DNA of 64,000 nt from Takakia lepidozioides (taxonomy: Eukaryota; Streptophyta; Takakiopsida; Takakiales; Takakiaceae), in contig CM060734.1 of NCBI GenBank assembly GCA_030704615.1, forward strand, positions 50,858,042 through 50,922,041, in the 5' to 3' direction. Made by a program: the position numbers and the translations under genes. The notes beneath the pieces are model-generated. The model saw only the letters and a program-made list of their open reading frames with translations. It was not told where the DNA came from and did no database searches. This document shows positions 1 to 10,109 of this stretch, piece by piece (the stretch's first letter is position 1; the number at the start of each line of letters is the position of its first letter).

Positions 1-111
1 CATAATGGTGCTCAGATGGCCGCCCTATGTTCATGGCCACTATCTCCAATTTGGGTGTGCTATGGTGGCGATGATTTGTAACAACTAATGTGATGAACAT
101 TTGTTGGCATG
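1..111. repeat. Left remnant of ~160-185 bp satellite-like tandem repeat
   Basis: This stretch matches the repeat that resumes at 8920: shared phrases are CTCCAATTTGGGTGTGCTATGG and CAACTAATGTGATGAA. The Gypsy element at 112-8919 was inserted into the array, because the last five bases (GCATG, 107-111) are repeated right after the element. No coding potential is seen. Confidence 0.8.
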
Positions 112-736
112 TGTCACGGACATAGTCTAGAGGAACTTACCAGGAGTAAATACCAAAAGTTATCAAGTTATCATGTTACCGGAAATTACCATGATTTACC
201 ATGATTTATCATTACTTACCAAGTTACCGGGAGTTTATCAAATTATCAAGAGTAACTTGGGAAACTGCTCAGGAAGCTTCATTTGGAAGAAACTTCTCCA
301 TCAAGATACCTCATTTGTTTAAGGAAGCTTCTCCATCAAAAAACCTTTGTTTAATCTTAGAAACTTCTCCAGCAAGCAACCTCCATAGGGGAAGCTTCTT
401 AGGGAAGCTTCTTAGGGAAGCTTCTTAGTAGCCAGTATATATAGGTGGTGAGACTGGACACTCTTCAGTCTCGCCAACACCAGTTCAAGCTACTCTTGTT
501 TCCAGTTCCCAGTACCCTAGCCCAGTTTCCAGTATCTGGTACTCCAGTCCAGTTTCCAGCATTCCAGTATTCAAGTCGTGTTCCAATATCTTGTACTTTT
601 GTACATTGTTATAAAGATCGTCTTGATTCCTATTTACTCATCGTGCATTCGGCCACGCCGACCTTGACTTCTTGTCTAGCTATGTACCTCTAGTCTTATC
701 TCTTGTTTGTGTTTAGTCATGTTCTCGTCCCTGACA
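112..736 (+). repeat. 5' LTR of chromovirus
   Basis: 625 bp, starts TGTCACGGACATAG and ends GTCCCTGACA. It matches the 612 bp 3' LTR closely. It contains a run of GTTACCATGATTT-like short repeats (165-240), then repeated GAAGCTTC palindromes, then TATATATA at 436-443, which is the likely core promoter. Confidence 0.93.
273..443 (+). promoter_or_regulatory. LTR promoter with GAAnnTTC array and TATA box
   Basis: Seven 8-mers of the form GAAGCTTC or GAAACTTC start at 273, 289, 324, 360, 391, 404 and 417, directly upstream of TATATATA (436-443). The last three are spaced 13 bp. GAAnnTTC is the two-unit core of plant heat-shock elements. The array is seen in the sequence; heat-factor binding is inference, and the spacing between pairs is not the ideal HSE phasing. 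A similar array is present in the 3' LTR from about 8470. Confidence 0.45.
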
Positions 737-774
737 GTTTGGCGAGACTAAAGTTTGTTCTTTATTTAGTTAAG

Positions 775-1811
775 ATGGAAGGCACATTTGCGGAAATGGT
801 CACCACATTGCAGAGTTTTCAGCTCCAGATGCAAGAACTTCATACATCTACTCCAATTGCAAGCTGATCAGTCTCAAGATCTTGGCAACGCTCTCCACAA
901 TTTGCAACAACAAATTTCAGAGTTAAAGGAGTCGAACAATGGATCTTCAACCATACGAGTCCCTACTACAACAGCTCATACTGCAACGGTTCCTCTTCAA
1001 CAGATTACGAGATAACCAAAAATCAGCATGCCCGAGAAATTTGATGGGACGAGATCAAGTTTTCGCGGTTTTGTTCAACAAGTACGACTGTTCCCACGAC
1101 TACATCCACAACGCTACCCCGATGAAGGTATTCAAGTGGGATTCGTGGGCACCCTTCTATCAGACACTGCCCTATCTTGGTTTGCACCGCTATTAGAAAA
1201 AAAATCGCATTTACTATATAATTTTGAAGCATTCATGTCCGAGTTCTACAACGTTTGGAGAGAATGATAGAGAGAGAGTTGCAGAAACAAAGATGCGAAA
1301 TCTTCGACAAGGAGCGCGTCCTGCTTCCGTTTATGCTGCCGAATTTCGACAACTTACGTGCGACCTCGACTGGAATGAGAAGAGCATCATTAGTCAGTTT
1401 CAATGTGAACTAAAAGATGATGTAAAAGATTTATTGCTGACAATGCCAAACGTGAGCACACTGAGTGAATTCATCACCCAAGTCATTGCATGCGATAATC
1501 GTTTGTTCGAAAGACGTCAAGAAAAGCGATCTGGATGGTCGACGACGCATCATGTCACTGCTACTACGACACCAAATACAACGATCCATTAGACATCCAG
1601 TAGTGATCATATGCAGATTGATGCTGTCCGATTCAAACCATTGGCGCCACAAGAAAAACAAAGACGGCGCTCGAATGGATTATACCTCTATTGCGGAGAA
1701 GAAGATCACATAGCATTAAACTGCCCCAACAAGAGAAGATTCAAAACTCGGGGCACAACTCAAGTGTTCGATACGATGAGGTCGGAAAACGACAATGTCC
1801 AGTCACAGTAG
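775..1811 (+). pseudogene. Gypsy gag, frameshifted
   Basis: The natural start is the ATG at 775, 38 bp after the LTR, giving MEGTFAEMVTTLQSF before an early stop; the reading then jumps frame several times. The capsid-type core (Retrotrans_gag) is visible at about 1028-1540 with PEKFDGTRSSFRGF, GTLLSDTALSWFAPL and later RPASVYAAEFRQLTCDLDW. A nucleic-acid-binding zinc knuckle follows at about 1680-1730, reading YCGEEDHIALNC; the first cysteine of the CCHC motif is lost. Gag normally builds the virus-like particle around element RNA. With at least three frame changes this copy is dead. Confidence 0.85.
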
Positions 1812-1854
1812 GGACCATGCGGCTAGACACCACAAATTCCTTACCGAAAAAAAA

Positions 1855-2899
1855 TCTCTTTCTACCTCCAGACCCTGCACCTTGCTTCACAGTTCCGGTA
1901 AAAATCAGAGTACAAAATCGAGATATCGTTGTAGAAGCACTTTTGGACTCAGGAACTTCAGCTTGTTTTATGGACAAATTTTTTGCGAAGCAACACAATT
2001 TAATATTCGTAAAGAATAAACTTTCGGCCCCCGTTGAAGTCATCGATGGACGACCGTTAGCATCAGGAAATGTGGACCATGAAACTCGACCACTTAAAGT
2101 GAAGCTTAAAAATCAAACATCACATATTGTTTTCAATGTCATCTAGTCTCCAACGAATCATGTGATCCTTGGACTTCCCTGGTTCGTACTTCACAATCCC
2201 GACATCGACTAGCGATCGCAAAAAATTTCTGCAAGACAAAAATGTAGAAATATCAAAGGTATTCAACCCCTATTCCTTGGAGCTAGAGCTTTCATGAGAG
2301 CTACCAAAAAGGATGCGACATTTGCACTTTATACGACTCCGATCAATACCACAACATACAAATGTACTTCAACATTATCCGCTCAATATCAAGATTTCAA
2401 AGATGTCTTCGAGAAGAAAAATGCAGACATGTTGCCAGAACATCGACCTTATGACTGTGCAATTGAGTTACAAGAAGGAGCCCAACCACCATTCGGCCCA
2501 ATCTATAACTTATCCCAAACAGAATTGGCTGCATTACGTGAATACATTGATGAAAATTTGTCGAAGCACTTCATCTGACATTCAAAATCACCCGCGGGGG
2601 CGCTTATCTTGTTTGTGAAAAAAAAAAAACGGATCATTACGCATGTGTGTCGACTATCGCGGTCTCAACAAAGTCACAATGAAGAATCATTATCCGTTGC
2701 CGCTGATTTTTGGGTTTCTTGACCAGCTGGGACGAGCAAAGATTTTCACCAAAATCGACTTGAGAGGAGCCTATAACCTTGTACGGATTTAAAAAAAAAC
2801 GAATGGAAAACAGCTTTTTGAACAAGGTATGGACATTTTGAATATAATGTTATGTCTTTCGGTCTTACCAATGCTCCAACAATTTTCCAACATATGATG
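1855..2899 (+). pseudogene. Protease and N-terminal reverse transcriptase, interrupted
   Basis: The aspartic protease active site reads LLDSGTSACFMD near 1945-1980, followed by an in-frame stop at 2144. In the same frame, RT begins at about 2290 with [19 protein letters not shown] and [11 protein letters not shown]; a stop at 2576-2578 and a 12-A run near 2620 break it further. Fragments [16 protein letters not shown] and [13 protein letters not shown], spread over three frames, follow family order. At 2899 the gene is cut by the nested inverted element and resumes at 5293 at the very next codon. Confidence 0.88.
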
Positions 2900-3452
2900 T
2901 GTCAAGGACGAGAACATGACTGAACACAAACAAGAGATAAAACTAGAGGTACAATGCTAGATAAGAAGTCAAGGTCGGCGTGGCCGAATGTACGATGAGT
3001 AAATAGGAATAAAGACGATCTTTATAACGATGAACAATAGTACAAGATATTGGAACACGACTTGAATACTGGAATGCTGGAAACTGGACTGGAGTACCAG
3101 ATACTGGAAACTGGGCTAGGGTACTGGGAACTGGAAACAAGAGTAGCTTGAACTGGTGTTGGCGAGACTGAAGAGTGTCCAATCTCGCCTCCTATATATA
3201 CTGGCTACTAAGAAGATTCCCCAAAAAGCTTCCCCTATGGAGGTTTATTGTTGGAGAAGTTTCCTCCAAATGAAGCTTCCTGAGTAGTTTCTCAAGTTAC
3301 TCTTGGTAATTTGGTAAACTCCCGGAAACTTGGTAAGTAATGGTAAATCATGGTAGATCATGATACATCACGGTAAGTCATGGTAACTTTTGGTAACTTG
3401 GTAACTTCTGGTATTTACTCCTGATAAGTTCTTCTGGGCTATGTCCGTGACA
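2900..3452 (-). repeat. 3' LTR of nested element
   Basis: 553 bp, reverse complement of the outer LTR with some GAAGCTTC repeats lost. Plus-strand ends are TGTCAAGGACG and GTCCGTGACA. The neighbouring CACCCCCTCCTCTAG (3454 onward) is the complement of the polypurine tract. Confidence 0.9.
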
Positions 3453-3627
3453 TCACCCCCTCCTCTAGCACCGAGTTCCTCGAGGAGCGGTAAAATCTTG
3501 GACTTGCTTGGAGAAAATCCAAAATCCGGCGAATGGTACTTGCCAAGTATTCGGCTCTTCCTTCTTGACTCAAATGATTTATATGTCCCTGCAACCATCG
3601 ATAGTGTCCAACACCTTGAACTTCGGA

Positions 3628-3915
3628 CTACGCAGTGATTTGAGCATTCTGATTTTCGAAGCTGACTTCAAACATGATTTCGTTGCCCTCTGGGTCCGAA
3701 GCCTCAACCTTCAACAGAATTATTAGACTTCGAGTAGGCTCCACTCGCCGTCGTACGGGGCTCAGACGAGGAAGTACGCGTTGCATTGGTGGCCCATCGT
3801 CTCGAGAGCGTCGGCGTGCTGTTGAAGGTCGTGAGAGTCGGAATGGTTGATCTGGTAGCTGGGAAGCGACAACTCCAATATATCTGGTTCCTTCGACTTC
3901 ATACTGCCAATACAA
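3628..3915 (-). pseudogene. Accessory ORF downstream of chromodomain, nested copy
   Basis: Homologous to the ORF at 7743-8159 of the outer element: both share QLPDQPFRLSRPSTARRRSR, then RVLPRL and SDPEGNEIMFE. The upstream half is in another frame here. The Arg/Ser-rich sequence fits no known domain. Conservation between two copies says it was part of the active family's 3' end, either as a coding tail of pol or as untranslated sequence. Confidence 0.5.
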
Positions 3916-4069
3916 GATGCAAGAGTGTTGGAAGTGTAGCTATATGTACTGATGTGTGGTGCTCCTCCCTCCAAAGCTTGTATCAGGTACATTGAATATG
4001 AAGTCGTCACCTTGAAGCTAACTTGGCTGACATCATCGTTGTGACGTCTTATTGACGTGTAGTTCGAGG

Positions 4070-4905
4070 CTTAGCTGGATATCGTTGATGAAACTCTTGG
4101 ACTTTTCAGATGCATTGGCGAGGTTGGATGAAGGTTCTCACGTTCGTTCACTGATGTCATAGCCTTTCCAATGTACGAAATATTCAAGACGTTTATACTT
4201 GATGCGAGAGTCTAGGACTTCGTCGACTTCATACTCAATTTCCTGATTGACTTCGACTGGTGGAGATGGTACGGAGACTCTCCCTAGAATATTCGATGGA
4301 TGATACAACTCCAATAATGAAACATGAAAGACTGGATGGATGCGCATACTTCGTGGGAGTTCAAGCCGAAAACTGACCGGATTTATTTGTCGAATAATTT
4401 TGAATGGTCCTAGGCGTTGATAATCCAACTTCCTTGATAGTCGCGAGGTTTGTATGTCTCGTCGAAGAAGCCACATACGATCTCCGACCTTGAACTGGGG
4501 GTTGGAGTTGGCGACGTTGATCTGCATACTTCTTGTATTGTTTTTGAGCTTCTGCGAGGTGGGATGTAAGCTCCTTATGAATCGTAGCAAGATGAGTAGC
4601 AAGGTTTTCTGCAGCAGGGCTTCCAACAGTCTTCATGTGGAAAGGGTTTGCTCGAGGATGATGACCATAATTGGAGAAAAATGAAGTTTGTTTGGTCGAA
4701 GAATGTATAGTGTTGTTGTAGGCAAACTCGGCCAATAACAGAAGGTCCGTATAATTAACTTGGTGATAATTTATCATACAACGAAGATACTGCTCCAAAA
4801 TCTGGTTTACACGTTCGGTTTGACTATCAGTCTGTGGATGATTAGCTGTAGAGAGGTTGATCTTAGTATCCACTATGTGAAATAATCCCCTCCAGAAATT
4901 TGATA
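4070..4905 (-). pseudogene. Integrase C-terminus and chromodomain, nested copy
   Basis: Minus-strand reading begins inside the integrase core just after the second catalytic Asp and continues with STANHPQTDSQTERVNQILE (third catalytic Glu), the integrase C-terminal fold, and a chromodomain with EYEVDEVLDSRIKYKRLEYF and VHWKGYDISERT. A frameshift near 4400 separates the two parts and a further one follows SERT. The chromodomain is known to tether such integrases to modified histones. Confidence 0.88.
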
Positions 4906-5287
4906 TGAACTGGTGTTGGCGAGACTGAAGAGTGTCCAGTCTCGCCTCCTATATATACTGGCTACTAAGAAGCTTCCCCAAGAAGCTTCTCCTATGGAGG
5001 TTTCTTGCTGGAGAAGTTTCCAAGATTAAACAAAGGTTTCTTGATGGAGAAGCTTCATTAAGCAAATGAGGTATCTTGATGGAGAAGTTTCCTCAAAATG
5101 AAGCTTCATGAGTAGTTTCCCAAGTTACTCTTGGTAATTTGGTAAACTCCCGGTAACTTGGTAAGTAATGGTAAATCATGATAGATCATGGTAAATTACG
5201 GTAAGTCATGGTACTTTTGGTAACATGATAACTTGGTAACTTCTGGTATTTACTCCTGGTAAGTTCTTCTGGGCTATGTCCGTAACA
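4906..5287 (-). repeat. Truncated 5' LTR of nested element
   Basis: 382 bp corresponding to the first two thirds of the family LTR in reverse orientation, ending at plus-strand GTCCGTAACA. It stops at the microhomology junction 4906-4912 and so lacks the transcribed 3' part. Confidence 0.88.
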
Positions 5288-5292
5288 TGATG

Positions 5293-6430
5293 AATGACAT
5301 CTTTCGAGAATTTTTAGATGACTTTGTAGTCATCTATTTGGACGACATTTTGATATTTTCACAGAATGAAGAAGAACATGGCCGCCATGTATGCCTTGTC
5401 TTTGATAAATTAAGAGAAAGAGGATTATATGTCAAGTTGGAGAAATGTTTTTTTTATCAATCTGAGGTCGAATTTCTGGGCTACATTATTTCCGACAAAT
5501 GCGTCTTTATGGATAAGAAGAAAATATAAATCATCATCGAGTGGATTAAACCAACTTCGGTCCTAGATGTACAATGTTTTCTGGGCTTTGCAAATTTCTA
5601 TAGAATCTTCATCAATGACTATTCCAAAATTGCTGCACCGTTGACACGACTCACAAGGAATGACAAATTTGTATGGGACGAGAAAACTGATCAGGCATTT
5701 GAAAGGCTGAAGCAGGCATTTACAATGGCTCCAATACTGGTACATGCAAACCCATCTAAACCATTCTTCTTAGAAGCAGATGCATCCGACTTTGCACTTG
5801 GCGCGGTACTCTCGCAATACGGTACAGATGGCCGACTCCACCTTGTTGGTTTTCGTTCTCGCAAATTTTTCGCTATGGAGATCAATTATGAAATCCATGA
5901 CAAAGAACTTCTAGCGATTATCGATGCTTTTGAGGAGTGACGACATTTATTGAAGGGAGCTAAACATCAGGTCACTGTCTGTACCGATCACAAAAACCTC
6001 GAATATTTTATGAGTGCTCGTGTTTTGAATCGACGTCAAGCGAGATGGAGTATGTCACTAGCAAGGTTTGATTTTGTTATTACCTACCGTCCCGGACATC
6101 TTCAAGGAAAATCAAATGCTCTTTCTCGACGATCGTATCTTGCGCCAAAAGAAGAGGATGCAGTTTTTGACCAACAAAAATCCATTATCTTGAAACCAGC
6201 AAATCTCCAATTGAATATGTTATCCATGTCCACCTATGACGATGCAGAGATCATAAAGGAGATTCAGGAAACACTGAAGAGCGACCATTTTGCTACGACA
6301 CTACGAAGTCAATTAAATCAACCTCGAGACAACCCACATGTTACAAACGACTTCGAATTCAAAGATGACTTACTTTACTTCAAGGGACTTCTCTATGTAC
6401 CTCCAGGACCTACACGACTTCGAATTCTTA
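5293..6430 (+). pseudogene. C-terminal reverse transcriptase and RNase H of outer element
   Basis: The reading continues exactly from before the nested insertion. The RT catalytic motif is YLDD in VVIYLDDILIFSQNEEEH, with both Asp present. RNase H follows with FLEADASDFALGAVLSQ, ELLAIIDAFEE, TDHKNLEYF and the RPGHLQGKSNALSRR end. Stops at about 5527 and 5938 break the frame. Coordinates stop at the integrase zinc domain. Confidence 0.9.
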
Positions 6431-7704
6431 AAACATGTCATGATCTTTCGGTTGCAGGACATTTCGGCTTCAACAAAACATTGGAGTTGATATCCAGGGA
6501 CTATTGGTAGCCGCAGAAATGGAAACTCGTGAAAGAATTCATAAAATCTTGTGACACGTGTGCTAGAGCGAAGGGACCACGACATCGACCTTACGGCCTT
6601 CTTCAACCATTACCCATTCCCGAGGGTCCATGGTCGTCCGTGTTTATGGACTTTATTACGGACCTTCCAATTTCCAAGACTACCGATTCAATCCTTGTTA
6701 TTGTAGATCGTTTTACGAAGATGGTACATTTCATTCCATGTAATAAGACGGTTATCGGCGAGGAAACTGCAAGACTCTTCCTCAATAATATCTACCGCAT
6801 TCATGGACTCCCGAAGGACATCGTATCTGATCGAGGACCACAGTTCATATCAAATTTCTGGAGGGGATTATTTCACATATTGGATACTAAGATCAACCTT
6901 TCTACAGCTAATCATCCACAGACTGATGGTCAAACCGAACGTGTAAACCAGATTTTGGAGCAGTATTTTCGTTGTACGATAAATTATCACCAAGATAATT
7001 GGACGGACCTTCTGTCATTGGCTGAGTTTGCCTACAACAACACTATACATTCTTTGACCCAGCAAACTTCATTTTTCTCCAATTATGGTCATCATCCTCG
7101 AGCAAACCCGTTCCATATGAAGATTGTTGGAAGCCCTGCTGCAGAAAACCTTGCTACTTATCTTGCTACGATTCACAAGGAGCTTACATTCCACCTCGCA
7201 GAAACTCAAAAACAATACAAGGAGTATGCAGATCAACGTCGCCAACTCCAACCCCAGTTCAAGGTCGGAGATCGTGTGTGGCTTCTTCGACGAGACATAC
7301 AAACCTCGCGACCATTAAGGAAGTTGGATTATCAACGCATTGGCCCATTCAAAATTATTCGATAAATAAATCCGGTCAGTTTTCGGCTTGAACTCCCACG
7401 AAGTATGCGCATCCATCCAGTCTTTCATGTTTCATTATTGAAGCTGTATCATCCATCGAATATTCCAGAGAGAGTTTCCGTACCACCTCCACCAATCGAA
7501 GTCAATCAGGAAATTGAGTATGAAGTCGACGAAGTCCTAGACTCTCGCATCAAGTATAAACGTCTTGAGTATTTCGTACATTGGAAAGGCTATGACATCA
7601 GCGAACGAACGTGGGAACCTTCATCCAACCTCGCCAATGCATCTAACAAAGTCCAAGAGTTTCATCAACGATATCCAGCTAAGCCCCAAACTACACGTCA
7701 ATAA
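6430..7704 (+). pseudogene. Integrase with C-terminal chromodomain, outer element
   Basis: Order seen: HHCC zinc domain (HDLSVAGHFGF...CDTCARAKG), catalytic core with Asp in FMDFITDLP, Asp in VSDRGPQF and Glu in DGQTERVNQ, a GPY-type C-terminal region (GPFKIIR), then chromodomain EYEVDEVLDSR...FVHWKGYDISERTWEP. All three DDE residues are kept. Only two nonsense codons interrupt it, TAG at 6508-6510 and TAA at 7363-7365, with the frame otherwise continuing, so this is the best-preserved domain of the element. The protein would insert the cDNA and the chromodomain would direct it to particular chromatin (family knowledge). Confidence 0.92.
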
Positions 7705-7742
7705 GACGTCACAACGATGATGTCAGCCAAGTTAGCTTCAAG

Positions 7743-8159
7743 GTGAAGACTTCACATTCAATGTACCTGATACACGCTAAGGAGGGAGGAGCACCACACA
7801 TTAGTATATATAGCTATACTTCCAGCACTCTTGCATCTTATATTGGCAATATGGAGTCGAAGGAACCAGATACATTGGAATTGTCGCTTACCCAGCTACC
7901 AGATCAGCCGTTCCGACTCTCACGACCTTCAACAGCACGCCGACGCTCTCGAGACGATGGGCCACCAATGCGACGCGTACTTCCTCGTCTGGACCCCGTA
8001 CGACGGCAAGTGGAGCCTACTCGAAGTCTGATAATTCTGTTGGAGGTTGAGGTTTCGGACCCAGAAGGCAACGAAATCATGTTTGAAGGCAGTTTCGAAA
8101 ATCAGAATGCTCAAATCACTGCGGGGTCCCAAGTTCAAGGTGTTGGACACTATCGATGA
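7743..8159 (+). CDS. Accessory ORF after chromodomain (138 aa)
   Basis: Open for 138 codons between the chromodomain and the 3' LTR. It is rich in Arg, Ser and Pro (RLSRPSTARRRSRDDGPPMR) and ends shortly before the polypurine tract. It has no recognised domain. A homologous but broken reading frame occurs in the nested copy. It could be the far C-terminus of pol after loss of a splice or frame, a separate small protein, or chance; the start codon at 7743 is simply the first ATG. Confidence 0.35.
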   Translation: MKTSHSMYLIHAKEGGAPHISIYSYTSSTLASYIGNMESKEPDTLELSLTQLPDQPFRLSRPSTARRRSRDDGPPMRRVLPRLDPVRRQVEPTRSLIILLEVEVSDPEGNEIMFEGSFENQNAQITAGSQVQGVGHYR

Positions 8160-8292
8160 TTGCAGGGACATATAAATCATTTGAGTCAAGAAGGAAGAGC
8201 CGAATACTTGACAAGTATCATTCGCCGGATTTTGGATTTTCTCCAACTCTAAGCAAGTCCAAGATTTCACCGCTCCTCGAGGAACTCGGCGC

Positions 8293-8307
8293 TAGAGAAG
8301 GGGGTGA
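8293..8307 (+). other. Polypurine tract
   Basis: GCTAGAGAAGGGGGTGA abuts the 3' LTR and is the expected plus-strand primer for reverse transcription. Confidence 0.8.
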
Positions 8308-8919
8308 TGTCACGGACATAGTCTAGAGGAACTTATCAGGAGTAAATACCAGAAGTTACCAAGTTATCATGTTACCGGAAGTTACCATGACTTACCGTGA
8401 TTTACCATTACTTATCAAGTTACCGGGAGTTTACCAAATTACTAAGAATAACTTGGGAAACTGCTCAGGAAGCTTCCTTTGGAAGAAACTTCTCCATCAA
8501 GATACCTCATTTGTTTAAGGAAGCTTCTCCATCAAGAAACCTTTGTTTAATCTTAGAAACTTCTCCAGCAAGCAACCTCCATAGGGGAAGCTTCTTAGGG
8601 AAGCTTCTTAGTAGCCAGTATATATAGGTGGAGAGACTAGACACACTTCAGTCTCGCCAATACCAGCTCAAGCTACTCTTGTTTCCAGTTCCCAGTACCC
8701 TAGCCCAGTTTCCAGTATCTGGTACTCCAGTCCAGTTTCCAGCATTCCAATATTCAAATCGTGTTCCAATATCTTGTACTTTTGTACATTGTTATAAAGA
8801 TCGTCTTGATTCATATTTACTCATCGTGCATTCGGCCACGCCGACCTTGACTTCTTGTCTAGCCTTGTACCTCTAGTCTTATCTCTTGTTTGTGTTTAGT
8901 CATGTTCTCGTCCTTGATA
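8308..8919 (+). repeat. 3' LTR of chromovirus
   Basis: 612 bp, TGTCACGG...CCTTGATA; the terminal CA has become TA. It keeps the GAAGCTTC array and TATATATA near 8620. It is followed by target duplicate GCATG (8920-8924). Confidence 0.92.
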
Positions 8920-9837
8920 GCATGTATAGCTCTAGTGTTTTTTAAAGGGTTTTAATTTGGACAGGCCCCCAACAAATTTGCATTTGTTAATCAAGTTCCC
9001 GAACAACTAATGTGATGAAAATATGCTGGCCTGTAAAGCTCCAAATTTTTGTAAGTAAAGGGGTTTTGGATTGGCCCCCATTAGATCTGCACTTAATGTT
9101 GTTCAAGTTCCACGACATAGTTGTGCTTAGATGACTCTATCTTCATGTGTTTTTCTCCAATTTGGGTAGGCTATGGCTTGGTGAATTTTTAAAAAGTATG
9201 GTGATAAGATATGCTGGCCTCTAGAGCCATAAATTGTTTCAAGGGATTTTGGACTGGCCCCAACGGATTTGCACTTATTGTTCAAGTTCCACGATATAGT
9301 TGTGCTCATATGGTCCTATCTTCGTACCATTTTTTCCAATTTGGGTGGGCTATGGCTTGGTGGATTTGTTAGGGTGATGAAAGAATGCTAGCCTCCAGAG
9401 CCATAAATATTTCTTAAGGGGTTGTGGTTTGCCCATCAGCAAATCTGCACTTGTTGTTCAACTACTCAGACAGACCTATCTTTTTGCCAATTACTCCAAT
9501 TGTGTTGTATTATGGCTTGGCACATTTCTAAAAACTATTTGTGATTAGGATATGGGTGGCCTCCAGAGCTCGGAATTTCTTAAGGGGTTTTGGTCTAGAC
9601 CCCAACAGATCTGCTTTTGGTGGTGAAGTTTTTAGACGTTCAGCTATACAGATGGCCCTATATTCTTCTTCCCAATTGCTCCAATTCTGGTGTGTTATGG
9701 ATTAGTAGATTTCTAACAACTAGTGTGATCAGGATATGGTGGCCTTCAGAGCTCTGAATTTTATTAAGGGGTTTTGGTTTGGTTCCCAACAGATCTGCTT
9801 TTGATGGTCAAGTTTTTGGTTGTTCAGCTACTCATAT
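8920..9837. repeat. Degenerate tandem repeat, unit about 160-185 bp
   Basis: At least four or five units recur, each with a CTCCAATT...GGCTATGGCTTGG part, GATGA..ATATG.TGGCCTCCAGAGC, and AAGGGGTTTTGG followed by CCCAACAGATCTGC. CTCCAATT anchors lie near 9155, 9336, 9494 and 9679. The array ends where a CACAACAACAAAAC terminus begins at 9838. No gene is present. Confidence 0.75.
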
Positions 9838-10109
9838 CACAACAACAAAACTCGGTAGTTATGATTGTCAACCCCGACAGTCATGGTTTTCCTGACTTTG
9901 ACCATGACTACATCTTTATTTTAGACAAAACAGACCACCCAAAGTCATTCATATGACTGTAGTCATACAATACAAACGACTACCATTTAGAATCATTTGT
10001 ATGACTATATAAGTTTTTCTATAAGTTTTAAGCTTAGAATCAAATACTATAAGAGAACCTCTTGATGACTGTGATGCTATGTTGTACGATATATATGACT
10101 AATAATCAT
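9838..10109. other. CACTA-like terminus and short subterminal repeats
   Basis: CACAACAACAAAAC resembles the CACTACAA-type terminal repeat of CACTA (En/Spm) transposons. It is followed by repeated short motifs around GACTGTAGTCAT, GACTACCA and TGACTATA in both orientations, as in CACTA subterminal regions. No partner end with matching target duplication was found. Confidence 0.3.

Larger units (their letters stand above)
2900..5287 (-). mobile_element. Nested, inverted, internally deleted chromovirus of same family
   Basis: On the minus strand this reads as truncated 5' LTR (5287-4906), C-terminal integrase, chromodomain, accessory ORF, polypurine tract and 3' LTR (3452-2900). A perfect 5 bp target duplication TGATG flanks it (2895-2899 and 5288-5292), so it entered as an intact-ended element. 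The gag-to-integrase part is missing. The junction at 4906-4912 shares the 7 bases TGAACTG between LTR and integrase sequence, pointing to a microhomology deletion. Confidence 0.93.
112..8919 (+). mobile_element. Full-length Ty3/Gypsy chromovirus, Tcn1-like, decayed
   Basis: An 8.8 kb LTR retrotransposon with LTRs at 112-736 and 8308-8919, ends TGTCACGG...CTGACA (3' copy mutated to TTGATA), and a 5 bp target duplication GCATG at 107-111 and 8920-8924. Internal order is gag, protease, reverse transcriptase, RNase H, integrase, chromodomain, which is the Gypsy order with a chromovirus tail. The RT entry phrase [20 protein letters not shown] and the chromodomain resemble Tcn1-type chromoviruses of fungi and non-seed plants (family knowledge; clade is inference). 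Every domain carries stops or frameshifts, so it is not autonomous. A 2.4 kb inverted relative of the same family sits inside the RT. The primer site was not identified: the three bases GTT separate the LTR from TGGCGAGACT, which does not match initiator tRNA-Met. Confidence 0.93.

Noticed and set aside
2943-3182. ORFs in LTRs (445-693, 2943-3182, 8628-8876) that look conserved
   Set aside because: Their similarity is simply LTR sequence identity; they lie in non-coding LTR and have no domain.
112-8919. Active retrotransposon
   Set aside because: Stops and frameshifts in gag, protease, RT and integrase plus a 2.4 kb nested insertion in RT.
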